A stretch of DNA of 64,000 nt from Acerihabitans sp035013185 (GTDB lineage: Bacteria > Pseudomonadota > Gammaproteobacteria > Enterobacterales > Enterobacteriaceae). The notes beneath the pieces are model-generated. The model saw only the letters and a list, made by a program, of their open reading frames with translations, did not search any database and was not told the DNA's origin. The stretch lies in contig NZ_JAYGJO010000016.1 in the NCBI RefSeq assembly GCF_035013185.1, forward strand, positions 1 through 64,000. The letters are read 5' to 3'. Below, in pieces: positions 27,499-36,785 of this stretch (positions within the stretch are counted from its first letter, which is position 1; the number at the start of each line of letters is the position of its first letter). The position numbers and the translations under genes are program-made.

Positions 27499-28254
27499 CT
27501 AGCAGCACGCTAATTCGAACGGCAGACGAGCCGGAATGACACCTTTGTCACTGTCCAATGACAGAAACCGAATGGCATAGCGGGTTTTATAGCCGGAAAC
27601 CTGTGGGTAAAGCTGATACTGCAGCGGGATGCGCAGCCGTAATAAATCGGCATCCTCGGCGTTGTCCTGGAAAAAACCATTCAGACTGATCAGGTTTTTA
27701 AACGGCTCGGTATGACGTACCAAATCCAGTACCATGGTCAAAGCATTACGCAGGGGATCCAGGGTTTTTAGCCAGATTGTCGTTTGGCTGTCGCGCTGCT
27801 CCTGGGGTAAATGCAGCCAAATATGCAGACCGGGTAAATCGAAACTGCAGCAGCCACCGGGTATCGACAATCGCGCACGCACTGAAATGATTAGACGATC
27901 CTCACGCAGTGCCTGGCCCAGGCGTGGCACCGACATTAGCACTGCCGCGCTATTTTTGAGTTCGCGGCGCAACGTTTGTACGCGCTCGCTATCTACGCCA
28001 GGTACGCCGTCCCATTGCAGCATTTTTTGCTGCTGGCGCTCCAGTTCCTTTAACATTTCTGTGCGTACATCACCGCGTTCTAGGACATCCAGTAGGTCGG
28101 CGATGGTGCGGAAAAAGGGCAACGCGCTCGAGATGTCATTCAACGTTGGACAGTGATAAAGTTGTTGCAGCAAGAATTCCAGACGCAGCCAAGTGCGCAT
28201 TTTTTCATTTAACGGATGCTCGAAAAGCACCGATGTCGAGTAAACGTCACTCAT
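27499..28254 (-). CDS. zapD: Z-ring-associated protein ZapD
   Basis: Cytoplasmic protein that binds the FtsZ C-terminal peptide and bundles protofilaments. 251 residues (E. coli 247). Mostly alpha-helical N-terminal half with FEHPLNEKMRTWLRLEFLLQQL, then a beta C-terminal half with CCSFDLPGLHIWLHLP; the end KGVIPARLPFELACC is typical. Five nt downstream of coaE, so co-transcribed with it. Its FtsZ target peptide is intact in this window. Confidence 0.96.
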   Translation of the reverse strand: MSDVYSTSVLFEHPLNEKMRTWLRLEFLLQQLYHCPTLNDISSALPFFRTIADLLDVLERGDVRTEMLKELERQQQKMLQWDGVPGVDSERVQTLRRELKNSAAVLMSVPRLGQALREDRLIISVRARLSIPGGCCSFDLPGLHIWLHLPQEQRDSQTTIWLKTLDPLRNALTMVLDLVRHTEPFKNLISLNGFFQDNAEDADLLRLRIPLQYQLYPQVSGYKTRYAIRFLSLDSDKGVIPARLPFELACC

Positions 28255-28259
28255 TATAA

Positions 28260-28874
28260 TTAATCCTGTCGAGTTGCTGATGTCGCAAGCTGGATATAAT
28301 GACGATGTAGCTTAGCTACGTTAGCCGTTATCGCATTTGGACGCCCGCTATTATCAATAATATCGTCGGCACAGGCCAAGCGCTGCTCGCGTGTAGCCTG
28401 TGCGGCAAGAATGTTCTCAATTTGCTCACGATCGATACCGTCGCGGCGTAGGGTTCGCGCAATTTGCACCTCGGGTTCCACATCCACCACCAGTACTCGG
28501 TCGGCTTGTGATTGCAGATGATTCTCCAGGAGCAGTGGCACCACCCACAATACATAATCGCCCGTCGCGTTGGCGATGCGTTGCCGGGTACCATGCTGAA
28601 TCAAGGGGTGAAGCAACGCGTTTAGCCACACCTTATCCTGCGGTGAACTGAAAATACGCCGGCGAAGCAAGGGGCGATTGAGCATGCCGTCGGGCAGGAG
28701 AATATTGTCACCAAAACGGGCATGTATCGCACGCAAAGCCTCACTACCCGGTTCCACGACCTGGCGCGCGATCACATCTGCATCGACAATCGTGGCACCC
28801 AGTTCGGCAAACGCATTGGCCACGGTGCTTTTGCCACTGCCGATGCCTCCTGTTAGTGCAACAATATAGTGCAT
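28260..28874 (-). CDS. coaE: Dephospho-CoA kinase CoaE
   Basis: Last enzyme of coenzyme A synthesis; phosphorylates the 3'-hydroxyl of dephospho-CoA with ATP. 204 residues (E. coli 206). The P-loop GGIGSGKSTVANAFA is at about residues 9-23, DADVIARQVVEPG near 32, and VVPLLLENHLQSQADRVLVVD near 108. First gene of the coaE-zapD-yacG minus-strand group, divergent from guaC. Confidence 0.97.
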   Translation of the reverse strand: MHYIVALTGGIGSGKSTVANAFAELGATIVDADVIARQVVEPGSEALRAIHARFGDNILLPDGMLNRPLLRRRIFSSPQDKVWLNALLHPLIQHGTRQRIANATGDYVLWVVPLLLENHLQSQADRVLVVDVEPEVQIARTLRRDGIDREQIENILAAQATREQRLACADDIIDNSGRPNAITANVAKLHRHYIQLATSATRQD

Positions 28875-29055
28875 TGAGTTTATTGTCTCCGTCTCTGCCC
28901 GACCGCAGGTAAATTGGTACGATTGTAGCGTAAATCCGCACGTTTTCGCAGTCTTGCCGTAAGAATAATCTGGCGTATGATACCGTCACTGGTATTGGGT
29001 GTTTCGTGCCCGAATTTTATAAGCGACGTATCGCCACCGACCAGGAATAGCTTTT

Positions 29056-30099
29056 ATGCGTATTGAAGAAGATATTAAATTAGGATTTAAAGATGTGTTG
29101 ATCCGCCCGAAGCGGTCAACTCTGAAAAGCCGCTCTGATGTTGAATTGCAACGCGAGTTCACTTTTAAACACCCAGGCTGTACCTGGTCCGGTGTGCCGG
29201 TCATCGCCGCGAATATGGACACGGTTGGTACCTTTCGCATGGCGCAGGCGCTGGCAGCCTTCGATGTTCTCACTGCGGTACATAAGCATTATAGCGTTGA
29301 ACAATGGCGTGATTTTGTTGCGCGAGTCCCGGAATCCATTTTACGGCACGTTATGGTCTCCACCGGTACGTCGCAAGCCGATTTTGTGAAAATGAAGCAG
29401 ATCCTGGCGCTTTCGCCCTGTTTGACCTTTATCTGCATCGATGTTGCCAATGGCTACTCTGAACACTTCGTCAATTTTGTGCAAAAAGCCCGTGAGGCTT
29501 GCCCTGACAAAGTGATTTGCGCGGGTAATGTGGTGACCGGCGAGATGGTAGAAGAACTGATACTCTCCGGCGCTGATATCGTAAAAGTCGGCATCGGTCC
29601 TGGCTCGGTATGCACTACCCGTATTAAAACCGGCGTAGGGTATCCGCAGCTTTCCGCCGTGATTGAGTGCGCTGATGCTGCACATGGCCTAAGCGGTCAA
29701 ATTGTCAGCGACGGTGGGTGTTCCGTGCCGGGTGATGTGGCCAAAGCTTTCGGTGGTGGTGCGGACTTTGTCATGTTGGGTGGTATGTTGGCCGGCCATG
29801 ACGAATGTGAAGGCAAACTGGTGGAAGAAAATGGCGAGAAGTTTATGCTGTTTTACGGTATGAGTTCCGAATCCGCGATGAATCGACATGTGGGCGGCGT
29901 GGCGCAGTATCGCGCGGCGGAAGGTAAAACCGTCAAGCTGCCACTGCGCGGACCGGTAGACAACTCCATCCGCGATATTTTGGGCGGCTTGCGCTCGGCC
30001 TGTACCTATGTGGGTGCTTCACGTTTGAAAGAGCTGACCAAGCGTACCACCTTTATTCGGGTGGCTGAGCAGGAAAACCAGGTTTTCACTCAGCTCTAG
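29056..30099 (+). CDS. guaC: GMP reductase GuaC
   Basis: NADPH-dependent enzyme that deaminates GMP to IMP for purine interconversion. 347 residues, as in E. coli. Catalytic Cys186 lies in GIGPGSVCTTR, with the phosphate loop SDGGCSVPGDVAKA after it. Alone on the plus strand between coaE and hofC. No operator was identified by eye in the 181-bp upstream gap. Confidence 0.97.
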   Translation: MRIEEDIKLGFKDVLIRPKRSTLKSRSDVELQREFTFKHPGCTWSGVPVIAANMDTVGTFRMAQALAAFDVLTAVHKHYSVEQWRDFVARVPESILRHVMVSTGTSQADFVKMKQILALSPCLTFICIDVANGYSEHFVNFVQKAREACPDKVICAGNVVTGEMVEELILSGADIVKVGIGPGSVCTTRIKTGVGYPQLSAVIECADAAHGLSGQIVSDGGCSVPGDVAKAFGGGADFVMLGGMLAGHDECEGKLVEENGEKFMLFYGMSSESAMNRHVGGVAQYRAAEGKTVKLPLRGPVDNSIRDILGGLRSACTYVGASRLKELTKRTTFIRVAEQENQVFTQL

Positions 30100-30207
30100 G
30101 CGGTATCACCCATTTCACCCTACTGCTCGCAGGCAATAGCGGCGCCTCGCGAGCCAGTGCAATACCGTTGGCCAGGTTTACTCCGGTTCAACCACCCTCT
30201 TTTTAGC

Positions 30208-31419
30208 TCAGTAGTGGCCAAACACATCGCCTAATTGCATTAACGGCAGATATAACATCATCATCAGCGCACAGACGATGCCGCCTAAAATCAGCAACAG
30301 CAGCGGTTCGGCCATTTGCGCCAGTGCATCGGATAACTGCTGCGTTCGCTGTTCATGCATCAGGGATAATTGTTGGAATACCTGGTCCAAGGTACCGGAA
30401 AATTCTCCGGTTTTGATCAATTGATGACAATGGGGCGGAAATAGGCGATGACGGTAAAAGGCTTGATGGAGGGCGTATCCCCGCTGGATATGTCGGCGCA
30501 GGCCGAGCACGGCCTGGCGGTAGCCGTGATGGCTTACGGCACGAGCAGCCACCGCCAGACTGCTATCAAGCGTCACCCCGGCTGGATGGGTCATCGCCAG
30601 GCTCTGGAACAGCTGGTACAGATTGTGATGTCGTATCAGTACACCCAGTCCCGGCAAATACAACAGCCAGGCCAGAACGTGGTGGCGTAATCCCGGATAG
30701 AGATGGCATAACCGCCTATAGAGGGCATATAACATGACGAAAAGTATCAGTACCGTCAGACAAAAACCGCCGGCATGTTCCACCAGCCCCAGTAGACAAC
30801 GGGTCGATGCCGGTAAAGGTGCATTTAACTGGGCGTACAGTCTGGCAAATTCCGGTAACAGCACCATTAGCATCAGCCCGATGACCGCTGATGCCGTAAA
30901 AAGGATGAATAGGGGATAACGTAAAGCGGCCAGCACCCGTTTGCTGAGCCGATCCACTCTGGCTTGTTGTTCTGCCAACGTATGGCAGCACTGATCCAGC
31001 CGGCCGGTGAGTTCACCCAGCGCCATCATGGCACAATATACCGGCGGAAATATCTGGGGGAAATCCGCCAGAGCCTGCGATAGCGTCAGCCCTTGTTCGA
31101 TTTTACTGTTCAGTAGGCGTAGCAGACATTGCCAGCCGGCACGAGGATGATCTTCTGCCAACAGCCCCAGACTCTCCCGCAGCGGCAGCCCGGCGCCAAG
31201 CAATGATGCCAATTGCGCCATCAATGCAGCTAACTGGTGTTTGCGCCAATAGCCTGGTCCGATATAACCGGCGGTGCGTATACTCAGTGGCTGCAGGTTT
31301 TGCTCAATCAATGCCCGTCGCACTGACATGTTATCGGTGGCCATAAGGTGCCCAATGCTGATGTTGCCCTCAGGGTCCAAACCGCGCCACCGGTATAACC
31401 ATAGCCACGTGCCGCTCAT
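30208..31419 (-). CDS. hofC: Type IV pilus / type II secretion inner-membrane protein HofC
   Basis: PilC/GspF-like polytopic platform protein. 403 residues (E. coli 400) with two T2SS-F domains (about residues 68-190 and 270-390) and three transmembrane segments, the last at the C-terminus (LLLLILGGIVCALMMMLYLPL). The ATG at 31419 overlaps the hofB stop (ATGA); upstream in-frame codons inside hofB are ignored. With hofB and ppdD it forms a minus-strand operon. E. coli hof genes are poorly expressed and function here is untested. Confidence 0.93.
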   Translation of the reverse strand: MSGTWLWLYRWRGLDPEGNISIGHLMATDNMSVRRALIEQNLQPLSIRTAGYIGPGYWRKHQLAALMAQLASLLGAGLPLRESLGLLAEDHPRAGWQCLLRLLNSKIEQGLTLSQALADFPQIFPPVYCAMMALGELTGRLDQCCHTLAEQQARVDRLSKRVLAALRYPLFILFTASAVIGLMLMVLLPEFARLYAQLNAPLPASTRCLLGLVEHAGGFCLTVLILFVMLYALYRRLCHLYPGLRHHVLAWLLYLPGLGVLIRHHNLYQLFQSLAMTHPAGVTLDSSLAVAARAVSHHGYRQAVLGLRRHIQRGYALHQAFYRHRLFPPHCHQLIKTGEFSGTLDQVFQQLSLMHEQRTQQLSDALAQMAEPLLLLILGGIVCALMMMLYLPLMQLGDVFGHY

Positions 31420-32543
31420 GCTGGCTCCCCGAGTACCCTTATTAATTCCTCCCAAGAGGTCGTCCCCTGTTCCACTAACGCCAACCCGGCCCGCCATAAG
31501 CCATCGGCTTGCACCTGAGTACCGCTTGCAGTCATCGGCGATAACATATGGAACACGCCGCATCGGCCAGTGTAACCACTATCGCAATGCTCGCAGCCGG
31601 GGGCACACCAGCGACGGCGTGGCACCAGGTCGGCGGCAAACCGCGTGGCAAGGGCATGTGCTTCGGTGGTCTCGTAGCGGCATTGTTCGCAAAGGCGCCG
31701 CACCAAACGCTGCGCCATGACCATGAGCAGTACGGATTTTATGAGGGCGGCATGAACCCCAAACTGCGCTAAACGCAGCGGCACCTCAGCGGCCGATAAG
31801 GCGTGCACGGTGGACAGTACCAGATGGCCGGTTTGTGCGGCGTGAACGGCAATGGCCGCCGTAGTGCGATCGCGGATTTCGCCCACCATGATAACGTCCG
31901 GATCCTGGCGCAGCAGGGCGCGCAGCAGTGTGGCAAAATCCAGCTGTGCCTTGAGATTGACCTGACATTGCGTTACCCCGGCCAACGGGATTTCCACCGG
32001 ATCCTCCACACTGCATATGTTGAGTTGGTCACGGCGCATGGCGTTCAGAGCGGCGTACAACGTCATGGTCTTGCCGCTGCCGGTAGGGCCAGTGAGCAGC
32101 ACCAGCCCCTGAGGCCGCCGTAGTAGACGCAAAAAGATGCGCTTCATGGCGTCGGGCATACCCAACCACGCCAATGACAATCCTTCCCGCTGGCCGCGCA
32201 GCAGACGTAGGACGATTTTCTCGCCCCGCAGCGTTGGCAGGGTGGAAACCCGAAAAGAGCATCTTGTCTCTGGCGGTCCAAAAATGAACTGCCCATCCTG
32301 TGGGCGACGTCTTTCGGCAATATCCAACTGGGCCATGATTTTTAAACAGATGACCAGCCGTGTAGCCAGAGCAGAAGGACAGGGCGCACCTTCCCGCAAC
32401 ACTCCGTCAATGCGCATGCGTATCACATAATCGGCCGATAGCGTGGGCTCAATATGGATATCCGACGCTCGCCGATCGATACCTTGGTGAAGCAATCCGT
32501 CAATAAATTCTTCCAATGCCGTATCACTGCTCATCACGGTCAT
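31416..32543 (-). CDS. hofB: Pilus assembly ATPase HofB, lacking the N-terminal domain
   Basis: GspE/PilB-family secretion ATPase for pseudopilus assembly. Walker A GPTGSGKTMTLYAAL is near residue 152, the Asp box and Walker B MVGEIRDRTTAAIA near 218, His box TGHLVLSTVHA near 236, and a C-terminal four-Cys zinc site (CEQC...CEHC). At 375 residues it is about 86 shorter than E. coli HofB (461); what is missing is the N-terminal part before RASDIHIEP, plus a short stretch near the end. The start overlaps the ppdD stop, so no room remains for the absent domain. Function may be altered. Confidence 0.88.
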   Translation of the reverse strand: MTVMSSDTALEEFIDGLLHQGIDRRASDIHIEPTLSADYVIRMRIDGVLREGAPCPSALATRLVICLKIMAQLDIAERRRPQDGQFIFGPPETRCSFRVSTLPTLRGEKIVLRLLRGQREGLSLAWLGMPDAMKRIFLRLLRRPQGLVLLTGPTGSGKTMTLYAALNAMRRDQLNICSVEDPVEIPLAGVTQCQVNLKAQLDFATLLRALLRQDPDVIMVGEIRDRTTAAIAVHAAQTGHLVLSTVHALSAAEVPLRLAQFGVHAALIKSVLLMVMAQRLVRRLCEQCRYETTEAHALATRFAADLVPRRRWCAPGCEHCDSGYTGRCGVFHMLSPMTASGTQVQADGLWRAGLALVEQGTTSWEELIRVLGEPA

Positions 32544-32989
32544 GCGGATTCCCCCTGCTCGTGGTTAAATCGAAACAGGGCCTGGCAGGGGGCAATGAGA
32601 TGCTGCGCCCCTTGCTCGGCCCGGCAAGCGCGCGACCAGCGTAATCCGCCATCACGCCGTGACGGTGTTAGCGTGAGCGTCAAGCCCCGCAACGCCTGTC
32701 GCCCAAGCAGATCAATGACGCCATCCCGTACCTCGATCCGATCAACGTATCGCGAAGAGAGTCCTTCGGGGATACCGGACTGGCCCGTTTGGCAGGCGGT
32801 CAACCCATCATGCTGCAAGGCGCAAAGCTCCACCGAAGATTTATAGGGGGCCAGCATATGCAGCATCTCCGTCATGGCGGCGCGGTCTAAATAGCGTTGA
32901 TAGCCGGGTAAACCGATGGCGCTTAGCGTGGCGATAATGGCCATCACCACCATGAGTTCCACCAGCGTGAATCCTTGTTGGTTATTCAC
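32540..32989 (-). CDS. ppdD: Type IV major prepilin PpdD
   Basis: Prepilin-like protein of type IV pili. With a GTG start at 32989, GGGAG 6 nt upstream, the leader is MNNQQG followed by FTLVELMVVMAIIATLSAIG, the class-III prepilin helix; cleavage by the prepilin peptidase would fall after the Gly, giving N-methyl-Phe. This gives 149 residues (E. coli 146). Upstream ATGs at 32995 and 33031 are in frame, but the first sits on the ribosome site and both lengthen the leader. Two Cys pairs in the C-terminal domain (CALQHDGLTAC and one near CRAEQ...CQALF) match E. coli. First gene of ppdD-hofB-hofC. Confidence 0.9.
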   Translation of the reverse strand: MNNQQGFTLVELMVVMAIIATLSAIGLPGYQRYLDRAAMTEMLHMLAPYKSSVELCALQHDGLTACQTGQSGIPEGLSSRYVDRIEVRDGVIDLLGRQALRGLTLTLTPSRRDGGLRWSRACRAEQGAQHLIAPCQALFRFNHEQGESA

Positions 32990-33344
32990 CTGCATCTCCC
33001 TGTGCGTGTGTGTTGTCTTTACCCTACTCATAACCTCACTGAACGGCCAACAAGGGGTAGCGATCTGGGAAGATGGGGTGAAATAAAAACGGTGGGTTTA
33101 CCTGGGTTGCAAGATTTTTGCGCGAGAAACCGCAAACAAGAAGTCCCTGAATCAGAATAGCGATCGTACCATCATACTGGCGAAGTATTATGCTGACTGC
33201 GCCACTCATCTTCGCGTATTAGTCAATGGTGCGTAAGTCCCCGCCCAATCGGGGTGCTTACGCGGTGCTATTCAGGGGGGCTTGCTACCAGAGCCTGAGG
33301 AGCCTAGCCGTTCAGGGCGGGAAGCGGTGACTTTGCGGTGAATA
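32990..33344. other. ppdD-nadC intergenic region
   Basis: No gene seen. At 33231-33263 an inverted repeat GCGTAAG-T-CCCCG / CGGGG-TG-CTTACGC forms a strong hairpin; it resembles in content (GTAAG, CCCC/GGGG) but not exact sequence the dispersed repeat stems. It could end nadC transcription or be a repeat relic. Confidence 0.55.
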
Positions 33345-34235
33345 TCACTGGAATCGCATGGAGAGATCGAGCGCGTGGATATGTTTGGTTAATGCGCCGA
33401 CTGAGATAAAATCGATGCCTGTTTGGGCAAAATCGCGCAGGGTTGCCAACGTCACGTTGCCGGACACTTCCAGCAGCGCGCGGCCTTGGGTGATGGCCAC
33501 CGCCTGCTGCATATCCGCCAACGAGAAATTATCCAGCATGACAATATCAGCATCAGCAGCCAGCGCTTGTGTCAATTCCTCGAGGTTTTCCACTTCGACC
33601 TCGACTGGCACATCGGCGCGCAGTGTCATGGCGTGTTTCACCGCATTGGCGATGGAGCCGGCGGCAATGATATGATTTTCCTTGATCAGGAAAGCGTCGG
33701 CCAGCCCCAGCCGGTGGTTAGCGCCGCCGCCGCACAGTACCGCGTATTTCAGGGCGGTGCGCAGGCCGGGCAGGGTCTTGCGGGTATCTAACAACTGGGT
33801 GCCGGTGCCAGCGAGAAGATCCACGTAGCGTTTGACCTCCGTGGCCACACCGGACAGGGTTTGCACGAAATTAAGCGCGGTGCGCTCGCCGGTTAACAGG
33901 ATATGCGCCGGTCCCTGTAATGTGCACAGCGGCTGGTTGGCTTTCACACCATCACCATCGTTAACCAGCCATTCCACCGTAACCTGTCCACCGAGCTGGC
34001 TGAACACCTCCAAAAGCCAGCCCTGACCACAAAATACGCCGTCTTCACGGGTGATAACCGTCGCTTTGGCCTGATTGTCGCGCGGTAGCAGCAGAGCGGT
34101 GATGTCCGCCTGTGGATCAACTACCCCACCCAGATCTTCACGTAACGCCAGGGTAACGGACAAGGGAATATCATGTTTAACGCGTGCGAGCAAATCGGCC
34201 CGGCGGCGTTCGGTATCATAACGACGTGTCGGCAT
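33345..34235 (-). CDS. nadC: Quinolinate phosphoribosyltransferase NadC
   Basis: Converts quinolinate and PRPP to nicotinate mononucleotide in NAD synthesis. 296 residues (E. coli 297). Start MPTRRYDTERRR with GGAG about 7 nt upstream; a start 14 codons earlier is rejected. Signature residues include LDTRKTLPGLRTALKYAVLCGGGANHRLGLADAFLIKENH (here cited in part: TRKTLPGLR near residue 138, GGGANHR near 155, KENH near 172). Divergent from ampD across 92 bp. Confidence 0.97.
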   Translation of the reverse strand: MPTRRYDTERRRADLLARVKHDIPLSVTLALREDLGGVVDPQADITALLLPRDNQAKATVITREDGVFCGQGWLLEVFSQLGGQVTVEWLVNDGDGVKANQPLCTLQGPAHILLTGERTALNFVQTLSGVATEVKRYVDLLAGTGTQLLDTRKTLPGLRTALKYAVLCGGGANHRLGLADAFLIKENHIIAAGSIANAVKHAMTLRADVPVEVEVENLEELTQALAADADIVMLDNFSLADMQQAVAITQGRALLEVSGNVTLATLRDFAQTGIDFISVGALTKHIHALDLSMRFQ

Positions 34236-34327
34236 CAAAAACTCCGAAATTGCGAATAAAGAGTAGAGGAGAAACATGCTACCCTGTTGCTGGGATAAGT
34301 GCCACCACCGGACCGTGGAGCAGACAG

Positions 34328-34909
34328 ATGCAGTTGATAAATAGCTGGATTTCAGGCGTTAAGCGGGTGCCTTCGCCCTATTGCGACGCCCGTCCTCATC
34401 ATGAGGCGCCTTCGCTGCTGGTGGTCCATGGTATCAGCCTGCCGCCAGGGCAGTTTGGCGGTCCTTACATCGACCAGCTTTTTACTGGTACGCTTAGGCT
34501 CGACGACGAGCATCCTTTTTTTCAGCAGGTGTATGAATTACGTGTTTCCGCCCATTGCCTCATCCGACGTGCGGGTGACGTGGTGCAGTATGTGCCTTTC
34601 GATAAACGGGCATGGCATGCCGGCGCGTCAATGTTTGCCGGCCGACCGAATTGTAACGATTTTTCCATTGGTATTGAGCTCGAAGGCACCGATAATTTAG
34701 CCTATACCCAAGAGCAATACCGTAGTTTGGCCGAGATGACCCGCTTGTTAATGCAACATTATCCCATCGTGCCACAGCGGATCATCGGTCATAGTGATAT
34801 TGCCCCCGATCGTAAAACCGATCCTGGTCCGGAATTTAACTGGCACTGCTATCGACAATTGCTTTCACCCCGCGCTGACGGTGATAACAGGGAGAATCCC
34901 GCTTTATGA
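34328..34909 (+). CDS. ampD: N-acetylmuramyl-L-alanine amidase AmpD
   Basis: Cytoplasmic zinc amidase that cleaves 1,6-anhydro-MurNAc peptides during wall recycling, limiting ampC induction. 193 residues (E. coli 183). The zinc His is in LLVVHGISLPPG, the second in KRAWHAGAS, and the Asp ligand near HSDIAPDRKTDPG, with the catalytic Lys just before it. The start MQLINSWISG matches the family with CAGACAG before it. It overlaps ampE by 4 nt, as an operon. Confidence 0.95.
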   Translation: MQLINSWISGVKRVPSPYCDARPHHEAPSLLVVHGISLPPGQFGGPYIDQLFTGTLRLDDEHPFFQQVYELRVSAHCLIRRAGDVVQYVPFDKRAWHAGASMFAGRPNCNDFSIGIELEGTDNLAYTQEQYRSLAEMTRLLMQHYPIVPQRIIGHSDIAPDRKTDPGPEFNWHCYRQLLSPRADGDNRENPAL

Positions 34910-35760
34910 CGCTGTTCACGTTACTCTTGGTACTGACCTGGGAACGTTTGTTCAAGTTCGGCGAGCATTGGCAACTGGATCATCATCTGGCGCGTTTATT
35001 CGCACGGATCCATCATGCTTCTCTGTCCATGACACTGTTCATTGCCTTGTGCTGGATGCTGATAGTCGCCTTGAGCCTGCAATTGGCCGCCAATTGGTTT
35101 TTCGGTTTGCCGTTACTGCTATTGTGGGTGCTCATATCGCTGTTGTGCATCGGCGCGGGTGAGGTTCGCCAACATTACCGGGCTTATATGATGGCCGCCG
35201 GGCGTGGTGACAGCCATGCTTGCGACGCCATGAGCGATGAACTGACACTGATACACGGGTTGCCGGTGGACTGCGATAAAGAAGCGCGTTTGCGGGAACT
35301 GCAAAATGCCTTGCTGTGGATTAACTTTCGTTTCTACCTGGCTCCGCTGTTTTGGTTGGTGGTGGGGGGCCCCTTTGGGCCGGTGTGTCTGGCCGGATAT
35401 GCGTTCCTGCGCGCTCAGCAGACCTGGACGGCACGTCACTCCACGCCGCTTAAACGCGCACAGTCAGGTATCGATAGGCTGCTGCACTGGTTGGACTGGG
35501 TTCCGGTGCGTCTGGCGGGCGTCGCTTACGCGCTACTGGGTCATGGAGAAAAGGCGCTTCCCGCCTGGTTCGCTTCGCTGGCGGACTTGCACTCCGGGCA
35601 ATATCAAGTGCTTACCCGGTTAGCGCAGTTCTCCTTGGCACGTGAACCGCACCTGGACGACGTCAATACGCCCAGAGCGGCGGTGCTGTTAGCCAGAAAA
35701 ATCACCCAGGTTATTGTGGTGGTGGTGGCCCTGTTAACCATTTATGGTGCGTTGATTTAA
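34906..35760 (+). CDS. ampE: Inner-membrane protein AmpE
   Basis: Integral membrane protein linked to beta-lactamase regulation with AmpD; molecular role unresolved. 284 residues, as in E. coli. Four membrane segments: near residues 45-65, 68-86, 145-170 and the C-terminal VIVVVVALLTIYGAL. The start TTLFTLLLVLTWERLFK is typical. Its stop overlaps the stop of the convergent glycosidase gene (35757), which sits where aroP would follow in E. coli. Confidence 0.94.
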   Translation: MTLFTLLLVLTWERLFKFGEHWQLDHHLARLFARIHHASLSMTLFIALCWMLIVALSLQLAANWFFGLPLLLLWVLISLLCIGAGEVRQHYRAYMMAAGRGDSHACDAMSDELTLIHGLPVDCDKEARLRELQNALLWINFRFYLAPLFWLVVGGPFGPVCLAGYAFLRAQQTWTARHSTPLKRAQSGIDRLLHWLDWVPVRLAGVAYALLGHGEKALPAWFASLADLHSGQYQVLTRLAQFSLAREPHLDDVNTPRAAVLLARKITQVIVVVVALLTIYGALI

Positions 35761-36728
35761 GCCGACGTCGGTCGCGCGTTATCCGCCGGTGGTTCGCCAA
35801 ACTGTGGCATGCCATTCTCATCCCACTCGAATGCCTTCACCCGAGTATGGCGGTTGGGGTCATAGAGTGGATCGCCGGTAATCTCGGTATAGGGCCTGGC
35901 GTGATAGACCAGGACATCCTCCCCCCGCTCGCCAACGGTAAAGCTGTTGTGACCAGGTCCAAACTGGCGGTTTTGCCATTGGGTGCGAAAAACCGGTTGC
36001 GGCAGTTTATGCCAGCATCTGGCGTCAGTAATATCGTCCTCAGCGTCGGCCCACAGCAAACCGATACAGTAATTTTCATCGGTTGCGCTGGCGGAGTAAG
36101 TGATAAACAGCCGCTGCCCGTGGTGTATTACCGCGGGGCCTTCATTGACCCAGAACCCTATGGTTTCCCACGGAAGTTCCGGTTTGCTGATCATCACCGG
36201 CGGCGTTTTTAGCGACCAGGGGGTTGCCATTTCTGCCAGGTAGAGATTGGAATTACCCCGAATCGCCGGATCTTTCTGCGCCCAGAGATAAAAGTGTTTT
36301 CCCTTATGGGCAAATACCGTCGCATCCAGGGAAAAGGTATCTAATGGGGTGACAACCCGGCCTTTTTCCTGCCAGTGGCCGGTTAATGGGTTGTCGTCGG
36401 CGCACTCTATGACAAACATACGGTGCTGGAACAGTCCATCGACGATCTCCGCGTCATGGGCAGCAGCAAAATAGAGATACCATTTGCCATTAATGACATG
36501 CAGTTCCGGTGCCCAGATGAGTGCGCTCATCTCCCCTTGTTGGTGTTTACGCCATACCACGACCGGCTCGGCTTGGGCGAGACCGGCCAAGCTGGCCGAC
36601 CGGCGAATTTCCAGCCGATCATATTCGGGTACCGACGCGGTAAAATAATAATATCCATCATGATGGCGATAGATAAAGGGATCGGCCCGCTGCTCGATCA
36701 GCGGATTGGGCCATGCTCCGTCTTTCAT
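35757..36728 (-). CDS. GH43 family glycosidase (xylosidase/arabinofuranosidase type)
   Basis: Glycoside hydrolase family 43, five-bladed beta-propeller, likely acting on xylo- or arabino-oligosaccharides. 323 residues from the ATG at 36728, which has GGAGG 7 nt upstream; an earlier in-frame ATG (36773) lacks this. Candidate catalytic residues: general base Asp in RADPFIYRH near residue 16, pKa-setting Asp in FSLDATVF near 132, general acid Glu in WVNEGPAV near 195. No signal peptide, so cytoplasmic. It is paired with an upstream GPH-type transporter gene (57-bp gap), forming a two-gene uptake-and-hydrolysis unit. Precise substrate cannot be read from sequence. Confidence 0.88.
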   Translation of the reverse strand: MKDGAWPNPLIEQRADPFIYRHHDGYYYFTASVPEYDRLEIRRSASLAGLAQAEPVVVWRKHQQGEMSALIWAPELHVINGKWYLYFAAAHDAEIVDGLFQHRMFVIECADDNPLTGHWQEKGRVVTPLDTFSLDATVFAHKGKHFYLWAQKDPAIRGNSNLYLAEMATPWSLKTPPVMISKPELPWETIGFWVNEGPAVIHHGQRLFITYSASATDENYCIGLLWADAEDDITDARCWHKLPQPVFRTQWQNRQFGPGHNSFTVGERGEDVLVYHARPYTEITGDPLYDPNRHTRVKAFEWDENGMPQFGEPPADNARPTSA

Positions 36729-36785
36729 CTTATTTCCTCCTATCAATGACGGGTGGATGGATAACGCCGCCATGGTGAGCTGGAT

